From assembly GCF_021462225.1 (NCBI RefSeq), contig NC_061797.1:24575093-24639092 (forward strand): a stretch of DNA of 64,000 nt, in the 5' to 3' direction. This stretch comes from Girardinichthys multiradiatus. Taxonomy: Eukaryota > Chordata > Actinopteri > Cyprinodontiformes > Goodeidae. Shown here in pieces: positions 11,801-24,400 of this stretch. Position numbers and translations under genes: made by a program. Numbering within the stretch: position 1 is the first letter of the stretch; every line of letters starts with the position of its first letter. A model generated the notes under the pieces. It saw nothing but the letters and a program-made list of their open reading frames with translations, was not told the DNA's origin and did not search any database.

Positions 11801-14800
11801 TTATCAGATCAGTGTCAGTGACGGTAATGTAATCAGACACCAGCAACAAGCTGGAGGTCAAATGTTGTACATACGCAGTAATGAAAACTGATTTGATGCG
11901 TTTACATCAATAATAAACTAGAAGAGTTACACAGAAAATCACTCTGAATAAAAGGAAGGGAGCAGTTATTCTCATGTCTAATCTTTACTATGACTAATTG
12001 TTCTACAGGTTTCAGCACATTATTGCTGTCTTCAACCTAATAAAAGTACTTGACTCTCAACAAAATGTACAGAGCTTTCAAGCCTCATGCACTGAGTGTG
12101 AGACACATGAAATTTTCCTGACTTCACACACACACATGCCACATATGACATTCCTCACGCTGAAAAATAACACCAAGTAAGGATCACAATCGGATTGATA
12201 CTAGCATGGTGAGATCAATACTTTAAATTCAGATTCTCTTCTATGCGTCCACCTAATTTCTTGATTTACGTCTGTGATGGAAATTCTTTTATTAAGTGTT
12301 CCAAAGTGTGTGACCTTTGGGTTACCTCACTCCTGTGAACATCTGTGTTAGGGAGTAAGCTGTAAAAGCCATTATCAGAAGTTTAATGGTTAAAACCCAC
12401 AGTTAGGATGATGTGTTGGGAAGGACAGATGGGTTCCCAGATAACTTTGTCACCTCTGAACCCGAGAAGGGTCTGGGGTCATAAAACACAGACTCTTTGA
12501 AGTTGAGATAACACTGTCATGTTCTGGTATAAATACTGTGTGTAAATGTTGATCGGGGCTCTGTTTCACTGACTAACCTCAGTGTCAGGGTTTTCAATTG
12601 CTGAATGCCTTTGAATAAAACTTATCAAGACAAAGTCCGGATTTTCTCTTGTTATGAGTCAACTTCTACCCACTTTGATAAGAAAATTCCACAACACGTC
12701 GAACTTCAGTGGAGCATATCTTCTCTCTCTGTGCAAACAGCGCACCTCTCTCTGCTCTCTGCTCCTCCCCTCCCTGCTCTGCCGGCAGAGAGCACTAACA
12801 GCAGCCCGTGATGGCGGAGAGAAAGAGAAGCGCTTTGTGGACGTTATTTACTATAGCTGAGAAGGGCACTACCACATGATGTGTGCAGAAAAGTCATTTG
12901 CTACTGTGGGAACACTGCCAGTTTACAGAAACATATTAAAATAGTTCACACTCAAAAGAGCTCCAAGCTGCAAAAAAGGTTGAGGAAGGAGGGGAAGGGG
13001 GGAGATCCCCAGATCAGACCCTAGACAGAGACAGAGGTCTACGGCTTTTCAGGCAGAAATCAGGAATATTCAGGTAATCTCCAGCAGAAGGAAATGTTTT
13101 CAACAATGTAAATGGTGAACAGAAATACAATTTTAGCCAGTTAAAAAAAATGTAATTGTTTTTTGGAACTCAAACATATACAGTTATATAAAAATATATA
13201 CCTCACACCTAAAATATGAATATGGCAAATATCTTAACGCTTTGTGTTAACTGTTGAAGGAAAAATAGTATTCCTACGTAGGCTATATGATGCAGATAAC
13301 AGTTACAGACTTAATTATCAGTATCATTTTGTTATTTCACCTACAGGGGTTGGGCAATGAAACTGAAACACCTGGTTTTAGACCACAATAATTTATTAGT
13401 ATGGTGTAGGGCCTCCTTTTGCGGCCAATACAGCATCAATTCGTCTTGGGAATGACATATACAAGTCCTGCACAGTGGTCAGAGGTATTTTCAGCCATTC
13501 TTCTTGCAGGATAGTGGCCAGGTCACTACGTGATACTGGTGGAGGAAAACGTTTCCTGACTCGCTCCTCCAAAACACCCCAAAGTGGCTCAATAATATTT
13601 AGATCTGGTGACTATGCATCCGTAACTCTCCCGGATGTGGGGAAAACAGTAAAGGTGGACTCATCAGAGAACAATACATGTTTCACATTGTCCACAGCCC
13701 AAGATTTGTGCTCCTTGCACCATTGAGACCAACGTTTGGCATTGGCATGCGTGACCAAAGGTTTGGCTATAGCAGCCCGGCCGTGTATATTGACCCTGTG
13801 GAGCTCCTGACGGACAGTTCTGGTGGAAACAGGAGAGTTGAGGTGCACATTTAATTCTGCCGTGATTTGGGCAGCCATGGTTTTATATTTTTTGGATACA
13901 ATCCAGGTTAGCACCCGAACATCCCTTTCAGACAGCTTCCTCTTGCATCCACAGTTAATCCTGTTGGATGTGGTTCGTCCTTCTTGGTGGTATGCTGACA
14001 TTACCCTGGATACCGTGGCTCTTGATACATCACAAAGACTTGCTGTCTTGGTCACAGATGCGCCAGCAAGACGTGCACCAACAATTTGTCCTCTTTTGAA
14101 CTCTGGTATGTCACCCATAATGTTGTGTGCATTTCAATATTTTGAGCAAAACTGTGCTCTTACCCTGCTAATTGAACCTTCACACTCTGCTCTTACTGGT
14201 GCAATGTGCAATCAATGAAGACTGGCTACCAGGCTGGTCCAATTTAGCCATGAAACCTCCCACACTAAAATGGCAGGTGTTTCAGTTTCATTGTCCAACC
14301 CCTGTAAATAATACACAAAGATCCATATATTAAGTAATAACTTTAGTATGTTTATACTGATAGATGTAGTTAGTTAATAAAAACATGGTTATTTGCCTAA
14401 AATATTGGTCCTTTGTTTTATCAAAATGTGATCATACTGGATATTTGATCTTAGTGGTCAGAACTAAGAACTAAGAGTAGAGTACAGAACTATCTAGAGT
14501 ATTAAAAGTATAATTTGAACACTGACAATTGAATGTCCCCTGAAATGCAAAAGGTTACATTTTGTAACTTAAAAATATTTCTGTTCTGAAAAAAAACAAA
14601 ACATTTTCAACATTAATACGCTTGATTTCTGTTGGTAACCCTCACAAATAAGTTCCACATAGGTCCCACATTCCTGTAACAGCTATCAGAATCTGTGATG
14701 CTTTACATTTCCATAAAGTAATCGATTTTTGTTATACTGAAGCCATAATAATTTCAAAAGCTTCTGCATTTTGGGTCCAATGCATAAGTTTATTTATTTG

Positions 14801-15398
14801 GCTAAATGTGTCCTTAATTAGATTAGCCAGTTATCATTATTTGTATTTGTAGCAAAGTAGATGTAAAATTTGACATTTGTCTTAATAAAACAGTTGGAAG
14901 AACAGAGTGAGGTAGAGGAGCAGCTGCGGGAAAAACGTCTATAATCTGTAGTTCCTCCAACACCAGCAGTCATAATCTAACTCTGAGCTTTCAGTAAACT
15001 TGAGAGCTCTGAAAATGTACTACCTACCCCAAAGCACTGTAGTAACACCCTCCTTCTGTCCTGGTTGGTTTCTCTCTTTAAATAGTCGACTACAGACGTG
15101 AGGACACTTTGTCTTATGGTGTTCTCGACTTGCCAAATAGGTCCCACTGAGTCCTCCACAGCCAGCAGGATCACCACAGATGTAGCGACCACCCGATTCA
15201 GCACTTCAGTGACATGTGTAGTCAGCAATCCCTCCATCCTGGAGCTCAGGCTCTCCATCCAGCAACGCACCATCATCTGCAGGACCATGTTCTGACTGGG
15301 ACAAGGCTGACAGCCTGGGATGAAGTATTGTGGGCAAATCAAGCTGAACTGCTTGATCAGAGTTTGTGATGCACAAACATTGGGGTCTGTAGTGGTGC

Positions 15399-15432
<34 letters not shown>

Positions 15433-18400
15433 GGTGGTGGTGGTGGTGTAGTTAGTAAAGGTTATACACATCCTGCTCACCCAAGCTGACGATGGCTCCC
15501 GGGACAGAATCAAGAGGAGGCCAGCGTTAGGGCAGATAGATGAGACGAAATTGACTTGGTCCTTCTCCCAGCACTGAGCCAGGAGCGTTGCATTTGGAAG
15601 AAATTTGACCCAGCTGGAGTACAGACACTGCTCAGCGACCTTGAATTCATTTAGGATGGTCTGTCCTCCGCCTCCAACAGGAGGGATCACGGAGCTCGAA
15701 TGATTGGCACAGTACTGTACCAGCCAGGCGTTGTCCTGATTGGCAAGCAGGTTATGGAGGACGATATCATTAGCACAGACTTTGGAGGTGAAGTTCTGTG
15801 AGTCAACCTCAGCACACAGAGCAAGCTCAGTCATGTCCACGATCATTGGAAGGGTCCAGTCAGCATACCTGCACAGCTAAATCACAAACATCATATTACA
15901 AAGCCTGTAAAGCATAACGAAACAAGCATCTTGAGTTTCTTTTTTCTTTATTGAGTGCTTCTTTTAATATTATACTAAAGTCTTTAGTTTATTTGGTGCA
16001 TTTACAGTCATTTCAGTGGTAAAAGTACCCCAGTCCAGTGATCTATCAACACAAGTGATATGTTATATCTGCTCTGGTTAAAATCGTTTTTTTTTAATGG
16101 TAAAAACAAATTTCACTTGACACAATAAAACTAGCTCATTTAATGTCAGTTCATTTAACATACAGTTTGTAGTATATTTTTTAAAATTCAGAGTAAAAGC
16201 TCCTATTTATCTCACAGGGCCATTTAAAATGCTAAGCCCTTATCAAAATACTATAATCGGTAAAGATACACCAAGCAATTAGAAAATGATTGTAATCAGC
16301 TAATTTTTCCACCACAATCTGAAGAATCGGATTTTTCTTCTATTCATACAACACATCCAAAACAGCAGGTCCCTTGATGTTCTTTGTTCTCAGCTTAATA
16401 CAATCAGATAAAGATGAGGGACAGATACATTGATGAATAAATTGTAATTTCTTCACTTTCTGTTGGATTCAAAACTTCAACCCCTTACAAGGAACCTACC
16501 CCCCATTTCTATCTGTTATGACCGATGTTCATTCCATTTCATTGATAATTTACAAAATTGAATTTGTATTTTTGGATTGGATTGAACGGGTCTGGTCTGG
16601 ACTGAATGTGTTTTAGTGCTGGGAAGGAAGTGGTACTGGCTATAATCAGAATCTGCAGGTTAACCCATTGAGGAAACTGGAACTTGGGTTTGACCAGTAA
16701 AAACTAGCTTGTCAGAGTCGGGAGCAATCAAAAAGTATTCCCTTGATTTTAAAACAACTCTATTCTCAAAAATTCATACTGGTTCACTAAAACAAAAGTT
16801 TAAAAAAGGTTTGTTCTGTTGTCACTTTTGCATTTACTTACATTTATTTTTATCTACATTGTGTCAGGCAGCTTTTTAAAACAAATACTATTTTGTTCAC
16901 TTCTACACTGCTTTATTTTTCTTTCAAATAATCACTCTGCCTGAATATGTCTGATTTGTAAAATGTATTTCACATTAAACACTATTGATAATGGACTGTG
17001 GACCAACATGATCTTTATTGTCAATAACTGCAGTTTTCAATAATAACTTTCTAATACAAAAGGGTTGTGCATTGATAGGTCATAAAATACGCCGCTAAAA
17101 AAAATGATAAAGGAACACTTTGAAAACACTGCAGCGGGATTTTATAAAAATCATGATTTTCTTTGCCAGACAACTAACATGATTTTATAAAAAAAAAAAA
17201 TCATCTTGGATATCCATACTGATATGGAATGGGTAATGTGTTAAGATGGGTAAAGAAGCCACATTATATGATGAAAATGAAAGTTATCAACCCACAGAGA
17301 GGGCTCCATATAAAGTAAAATAATTTTAAACTGAAAAACCGATGTAGGAGGCTAGTCCAACTTGCCGCAATGTCATTGCAGCAACTCAAAATGGTCTTTA
17401 GTAGCTTTAATGGCCCCCACATGCTTGTATGCATGCCTGACAACGGATGGTGTCCTGGAGTATCGACTCTTAGATTTAGGTCAGGGGAGTATGGAGGCCA
17501 GTCAGTAGTATCAATTTCATTATCTTCAAGGAACTGCCTGCATACTCTTGCCACATCATGCATCAGGAGGAACCCAGGACCCACTGCACCAGCAAAGTGT
17601 CAAACAATGGTTCTAATTTTATCCCGATACCTAATGGCAATCAGGGTGTCATCCAGTACAGGTCTGTGCATCCCTCCATGAATATGCCTACCCAGATCAA
17701 CCGGGCACCAAACCGATCATGCTAAACAATTCAACGCAGCTTCTCCAGACCTTTTCACATCTGAGCACAGAGAGAACCTGATCTCATCTGTCAAAAAGAA
17801 CAGGGTGTCAGTGCTGAACCTGCCAATTCTGATGTTCACAGTCAAGCTCCGTGGTGATTGAACACAGGGCCTACTAGAGGAAGACGGGCCCTGAGGCCAC
17901 CCTCATGAAGTCTGTTTCATTTTCCACTGATATTCATGTCAGTGGCCCGCTGGAGGTCACTTTGTAGGACTCTGGCAGTATTAATCCTGTTCCTCCCTGC
18001 ACAAAGTAGCAAATACAGATCCTGCTGAGGGGTTGAGGATCTCAAACAGTCCTGTCCAGCTCTCCTAGAGTAACTATCTGTCTCCTGGAATCTCCATGCT
18101 CTTGAAACTGGGCTGGGAGACACAGCAAACCTTCGGGCAAAAGCACTTATTGATGTGCCATCCTGGTGGAGTTGGACTGTCTGTGCAACCTCTGTAGGGT
18201 GCAGGTATTGCCTCATGCTACCAGTAGTGACACTGACCCTGGTCAGATGCATAACTACTGAAGTCAGTCAGAGAAAATGAGGAGGGAGAAATTGTCCGTT
18301 GCCTCCACCTGCAAAACAATTCCTGTTTTTGGGGTCCTCTCATTGGTGTACCAATTAAGACCAAAACAGCGGACCCTGATTAACAATCCCCTCTACTACT

Positions 18401-21400
18401 GAATTGACCATATCAATATTCCAGAAGTTTAACTGGCTCAATATAATAATCTGATTAAAAAATGTTAATTTTTTGTATAATTTATTGCTAATTTATATAA
18501 GGTTCTAGAGTTTAGAGCTGTTATTTTAGAAAGCAGAAATAGTTTTTGAGATTGGCCCTCCTACGATCAGATGTAGGCCTAGGATAATTTATCTCTGTTT
18601 CTATAAGGTGAGTTCCTTCAGACAGCTATATACCACTGGTAGGAAACCAACTGCTCATCACAACCCCACAGCAAGTTTTCATCTTCCCATTTAGGAGTAA
18701 AACATAACTTTATACACCCTTAACTGTATTGCACATCTTTACACCCTTGAAGCAAATTATGATTTTCTCGCAACTGTTATTTTTTTTCTAACCACTTAAA
18801 CAGTGTCATGCTTGTAAGGTACCTACCTGTGGTGTCACAGGTATTTGCTCCATGTCAGTGCAGACTGATGTGAGCCATTTGTTCTGAGGGTTTTCCAACA
18901 GTTTTTCAAACACAGCTGCCTTGCAGCACACATTCTTCTGAAAGGCAGCCTGATCGGTCTGCCAGCAGAGGCCGACGACTGAATCGTCCACCTGCCTCTC
19001 CCCCCATGTCTGGTAGTCGCACCATCCTGCCAGGTCGAAGGACTGCGTTGGCCCGGGAGGTAAAAGAAACAGAGAGGCTTGGCAGTGGGCCTCGAGCCAT
19101 GCATTGTTCTTATTTTGCAGAAGGTTGTTTAGAAACGTTTGGTTTGCACAAACCTCTCTTGTGAATCTGCTCTGATCAATGAGGATGCACTTTGATAAAA
19201 TATCTGTAGTAATCTGCATCACATCATGCCACTCCATGTACTGACAAGAATCCAGTTGTAAACCAGGGTCAGGGAATGGTGGTGGAGGAGGTGAGTTTGT
19301 GCAGTTGGGCATCAGCTTCCAGTTGTCAGGGTTGGAGATCAGAAGCATCAAGAATCCAGTGTGCATGCAGATGAGATTGGTCAATCTTGGAGCATCAAGG
19401 CTAATGCAGAACTGCAGCAGGGCAGAGTCCACTTGAAGAGCAGGCTGGTCGATCCACTGCTCGTACACACAGAACTGACTCACCATGTACGCAGCATCAG
19501 CTGAGGAGTTGGCACAGAATGCGTACAGCCAGATGTATATCTGATCTGAGAGCAGCTTCTTCATCACCGAAGCATTGTTACAGACCTGCCTCACAAACTC
19601 CATACGCTCATTATTACTGCAGAAAGACACAAGAGCAGCATCTGGAGTGCTGATCACCCAGCTGCTGTAGTTGCAGCCAAGCTGTCGGAGACGTAGAGCG
19701 GATGCAGAGACTGGCTTAGAATTGTTCAGAGGGCTGGAGATAGCAGAAGGCTGGATGTCACCATCAACACAGTCAGACAACTTGGTGGCCAGTGGAGACA
19801 TCAGCGCCTGAAAAATATAACACATGTTGCTCCACACATGCTCCATCTGGCTGCTGCTTAGTGAGCTCAGAGCCTGGCAAAAGGTTAACAAAGGCAGAGA
19901 AGACTCATCTCCTAAACCCATGAGGATGTCAGCACACATCGTGTCATTGAGAGCGGCCAGGTTGCGATGATCACACGAGATCTTGTAGCTGACATAGGTG
20001 TGATTGTTTGACTGTGATGAGCTGCCCTGGAAGAGCACGCTGGAGGGACTCTGGCATTCTGGTCCTGAATAAGAGTACATTGACTGGTCTGAGGGCAGGA
20101 AGGTTTCTAGGAGGATGTCAACGAGTGGAACGCCAAGAGACCAACTCACGTTGTGCTTCAGTCCCCTGAAAAAACACCAATTTATTATTAATTTTGCTGC
20201 TTGAAGGTACAGACTTTTTTTGCAGCAGCAGCACTAGTGGCTTTATTTGCATTATTTTTTCAAAAGTAGGCAGGCAGGAAGTGGAGCTATGTAGACAGGT
20301 ATGTAGAGGACTGAAGCCTCCAAAAATGGGTAGCGCCCGAAGGTACAGATTTAATGAAAGCTGCACCAAGTGTAGTGTTGTACTGCTTAAAGCTTGGCTA
20401 AGCTGATTCAAAAGGGTATCAGAAAAGACAATTTTCCTGTTGTTATTTTGATGTACACTGCTGGAAAAAAGTACCTAATTCTTTCACCTTTAAGGATACA
20501 AAGGCTTGTCACTGGGGCGATACCCTCAAAGGTACTGCTATTGTAATACTTGAGAACATGAATGTACCTTTCCGGCCATCACAAAGTACAAATATGTACC
20601 TTCGTTATTAGCCCTAAGGCGATCCATAAGTCCAGAATGTACCTCAGGGGGCAGAAATGTACTCCTATTTTTCACAGTGTAAGAATTCAATGATTTGAGG
20701 CTTTCAGTCAATGTTTTTATATATTTTTACTTCATTGTATTAGACAAGGGCAGTCCTTTTGAGAATTACCAAGACAAGGTAATTAATTCATTACTAACCT
20801 AGTAATTTTGTGATTTAATTTTGTGATTTCGAGACACTACAAATAAGCCCAAAATTATTCATACCCTGAGCAGATTCAGATTTAAAATCATTTTCATTCA
20901 ACCAGGATTTCTGTCTGATAGGAAATGAGACAAACAGATCCCAAAATATAGTTGAAAATTGTAAAGGGGTGTATCACTCTTAAAAGACTGAATTTCTCTG
21001 TTATTTACATTTCATAAAAAATGGCATATGGAAAAAAAACCTTCTGAAAATGGAAAATAAATGGAAAAATCTTTATTGAAATTACACCAGTTATTTTTTT
21101 TATATTTGCTGATCAATTTTTATTTTTATTTTTTTTTCATTTTTCTATTATTAATTTGACAATTGTTCTTTGATGATGAGCTCTAAGTCCTCGAAGTTGC
21201 AAGGCCTTATGCCATCACCCAAACTTTTAGCTCCTTCCACAGTTTCTGTCAGACTCGAGCCAGAACTCTGACCGGGCCACTCGAAAAACCTTAATATTAC
21301 TTCCAGTCAGAAGAAACATGTTGGTAAAAATAAAATATTATTTAAACCTAAAACTTCCAGGGCTATGAATAATTTTGGCCTTAACTGTAAATTTATGATT

Positions 21401-24400
21401 GAGGGGAGTTGTCTTTTCTTACGTCACACAGACAGCAATTGCTTTTTTAACTACACAAAAAATTGACTTTGCAGCCACTAAATCTTACACAGGATTTGGT
21501 TTTTTTAGTGTACATGATTCAGTTAGCAAAGAGGAGGCACATTGAAAACAGGCACCAGAAAGCATAACTTTTGGCATCATGGGTGGGGCAATAGTTTTAT
21601 CATGTATCTGATAGTGAAACGAGACACAGAAGACAATCCAAAATCAGGTCACTGTGATATCTGTACGCCCCTCATGCCAAGCAGTTGAAGACTACAACCC
21701 TCTGGTCTAATGCATACCCACTATACACCCTGTCCTGTTGGTTCTGTCTAATCTGTCTGTGAGCTTTCCTGGTGACCTTTGCTCACTGTTTTCACTGTCA
21801 GATGCTATTGCAGCTGTGTGATGCTAGAATGCTTGCCTTGTATTGCCACCACTACTGAATCGTTTTGGTCAGTAAGTGTGCATTGGAAATATGTTATATA
21901 GAATATTCTTTGCGTATTCAGTGTTGTGGTGTCTGTAAAGAATAAAGTATTATTATTGTGTGGTTTTTGCTTTACAAAGCAAAGCAAGAGCTAGAAGCAG
22001 GTTCTTTGAGTGTTTTTACATACTGGTCCACTTTGAGCTCACTTAGGAAAAATGTTGGGCTGGTCACAAACAAAAATCTCTGCTTAACATTTTTGGCAGT
22101 CATCTGGCCATCCTAAACATAATACACCTTCACATCTCACCTGAAGAAACAGGAACAACACAGGTAAAAATGATGTCCAAGTATCAACTGCAGATGCCAT
22201 GTTATATCGAGATGAGCGACAAATCATGAGGGGTTGACAGGTTTTGTTGCAGCCGGTGTCGCAAACTTCCTACTGTCTTTGGAATAATGTGGTTATTCTC
22301 AGTCTTACAGTCTTTTTGCACTCGCTATATGACGGAAAGGTTGTACCCTAATCATGATTGTTATTTCTTTCACAGTCTGTAGATCTAGATTTGGTGACTG
22401 AAAACATAGAGGGAATCCCAGTAACAAAGAAAGCCTGTTTTGAGCATCTTTAATAATCAAAAACAGGAATTCAAAATCATTAGTTTTTGTTGGATGGCCT
22501 TATATATTTGAATTTGCAACTAAACAGGACCGCTTTAAAAAACAATCTTGTTTTTTCAGGTACTATTTTGTTAGCAGAGGTGAAAAGCTAATGACTCACC
22601 ACATAATAAGCTGCTTGAGATCTCCTGCAAAAAACAAGAACATAAATGAATGCAGATACAGAAAAGCCTCCATATTCTAATCATATAAAGTCATATTTTA
22701 CCTTGCATGCAGGTGTCTTGTTCAGCCAGGGATGGGACCTGGATTCCAAACTCTAAAGCTATTCTGACATAGTCCATTGGTATCTGAACCAGCATTACTA
22801 TGAAGCGCAACACATTTGCTGAGACTGAATCCAGAAGACTACGCAGAACATTTGTCAAATCTTCAGACAGACTCAGGTTTGACAGCATATTAATGAACAT
22901 CTGCTGAAAACCATTAAACGCTGCCGTCACCATGCTCTCAATCTTCAGGTAGGTCCCAAAGAAGCTGCTCGCCTCTTCGTCAGTGGTCATTGGAGTGCAT
23001 GTCTGAGATTTGATTGAGGAGAAAAACATCAGCAGCGGCTGCCCCATCTCCAGAGACACCGTCTTTGCTAGCTCTGCCTCTAGTCCACAGTCCTGCCTCT
23101 CTAAGAGAAGGCAAACGAGTATTTTGGGCAGGTCATCAAAGAATCCCTCTCTCATCAGTGGCTGAAAAAGGCTGTGGAGGTTGCTCAGGATGCTAAAATA
23201 CATATTCAGGTTGAGGGGCTCCTCTGTGGGAGGGACAGCAAAACCGCGCATGTTCCCAGCAGAGAGGGAGTGGATTTTATCAATAACATTTTGAATGTCC
23301 TCCTGTAAGTTGCTGTCCTCAGAGGGGATCCCATTGCTTTGTGTTGCAACTAATCTGGGTTCTGAACACACCAGTTTGACCTCACTTATGATCCCTGTTT
23401 AAATAAATAACAAATGAGTTCCTCAGAAACATGATATAACAAAATGTATACACAAAAATAGTTTCAAAGTCTATTTGAGCTAAGAATGGTGTGAAATAAT
23501 GTCCAAAACTCAGCACTGTGCAAACGTTTTAAACGGCTTATATTTTTCTATATTTTTTTAATTGCAACTTCATAGTTTTATTGCAATAAGGTGCTTATAC
23601 TGAGTGGTAATACATATTAGAAAAAAAATATATTTTATTAAAAGGATATTCAGTCACAATAACATTAAAAGGCAATAACTGCAGTCAATGAGCAAAGTTG
23701 GATGACTTTTATCCAGCATTTTACAACAGCTATTTTTACATACTCTTTGGTATTGTTTTTATTCCATTTTTATTTTTCACATATATGTCCTGTAAACTGG
23801 TGTTGTGAGCAGTTGTCTGTCTTAGCCTATAGGGCACTCTTGAATAAGAGATTCCAAATATAATTATTTGGGTACATTTTTCAAACATAATATTGAAAAA
23901 ATACAGTTTTTTATATTTCCAAAATTTTTGTACAAATCACCTGATTAGGTGTTTAAGAGTTAGGGGAGAGAGAGACTGGATAAAAAATGACATCTTTGCT
24001 TTTGTTTCTGAATATCATTTGAATATTTATCAGAATACATTAATGGTCATGCACAATAAAATGTGTTTTTCACATTGCTGCAATTTTTACCTAAAGACCC
24101 CTCTCTATAGTGTGTTTAAAACAAACTTTACCCTCCAAATTTCCCTTATATTGTCAGAAACCCAATAAAAAATGGTAATATGGACTTTGACTAATTTTGT
24201 TTTCTATTTACAAACATAAAAATTTAAGTATTTAGTTTTACAGTTTCTTCACATGCCCCTGATATTGGAAAACCAAATAGCTAGGAATCAAGAGTTTTGC
24301 ACAGCACTGTGTATGGAAATACTCTCTTTATTCTCACTAAATATTTTTTTCGAGTGAAAAAAGGAATAATTGTTTCAAATAGCCAACTTACCAAATAAGA

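Noticed and set aside
14977..15027. Continuation of strc exon 5 to a stop codon
   Set aside because: A good donor (gtaggt) lies before it, and the next exon joins in phase with conserved sequence, so a truncated protein is unlikely to be the main product.
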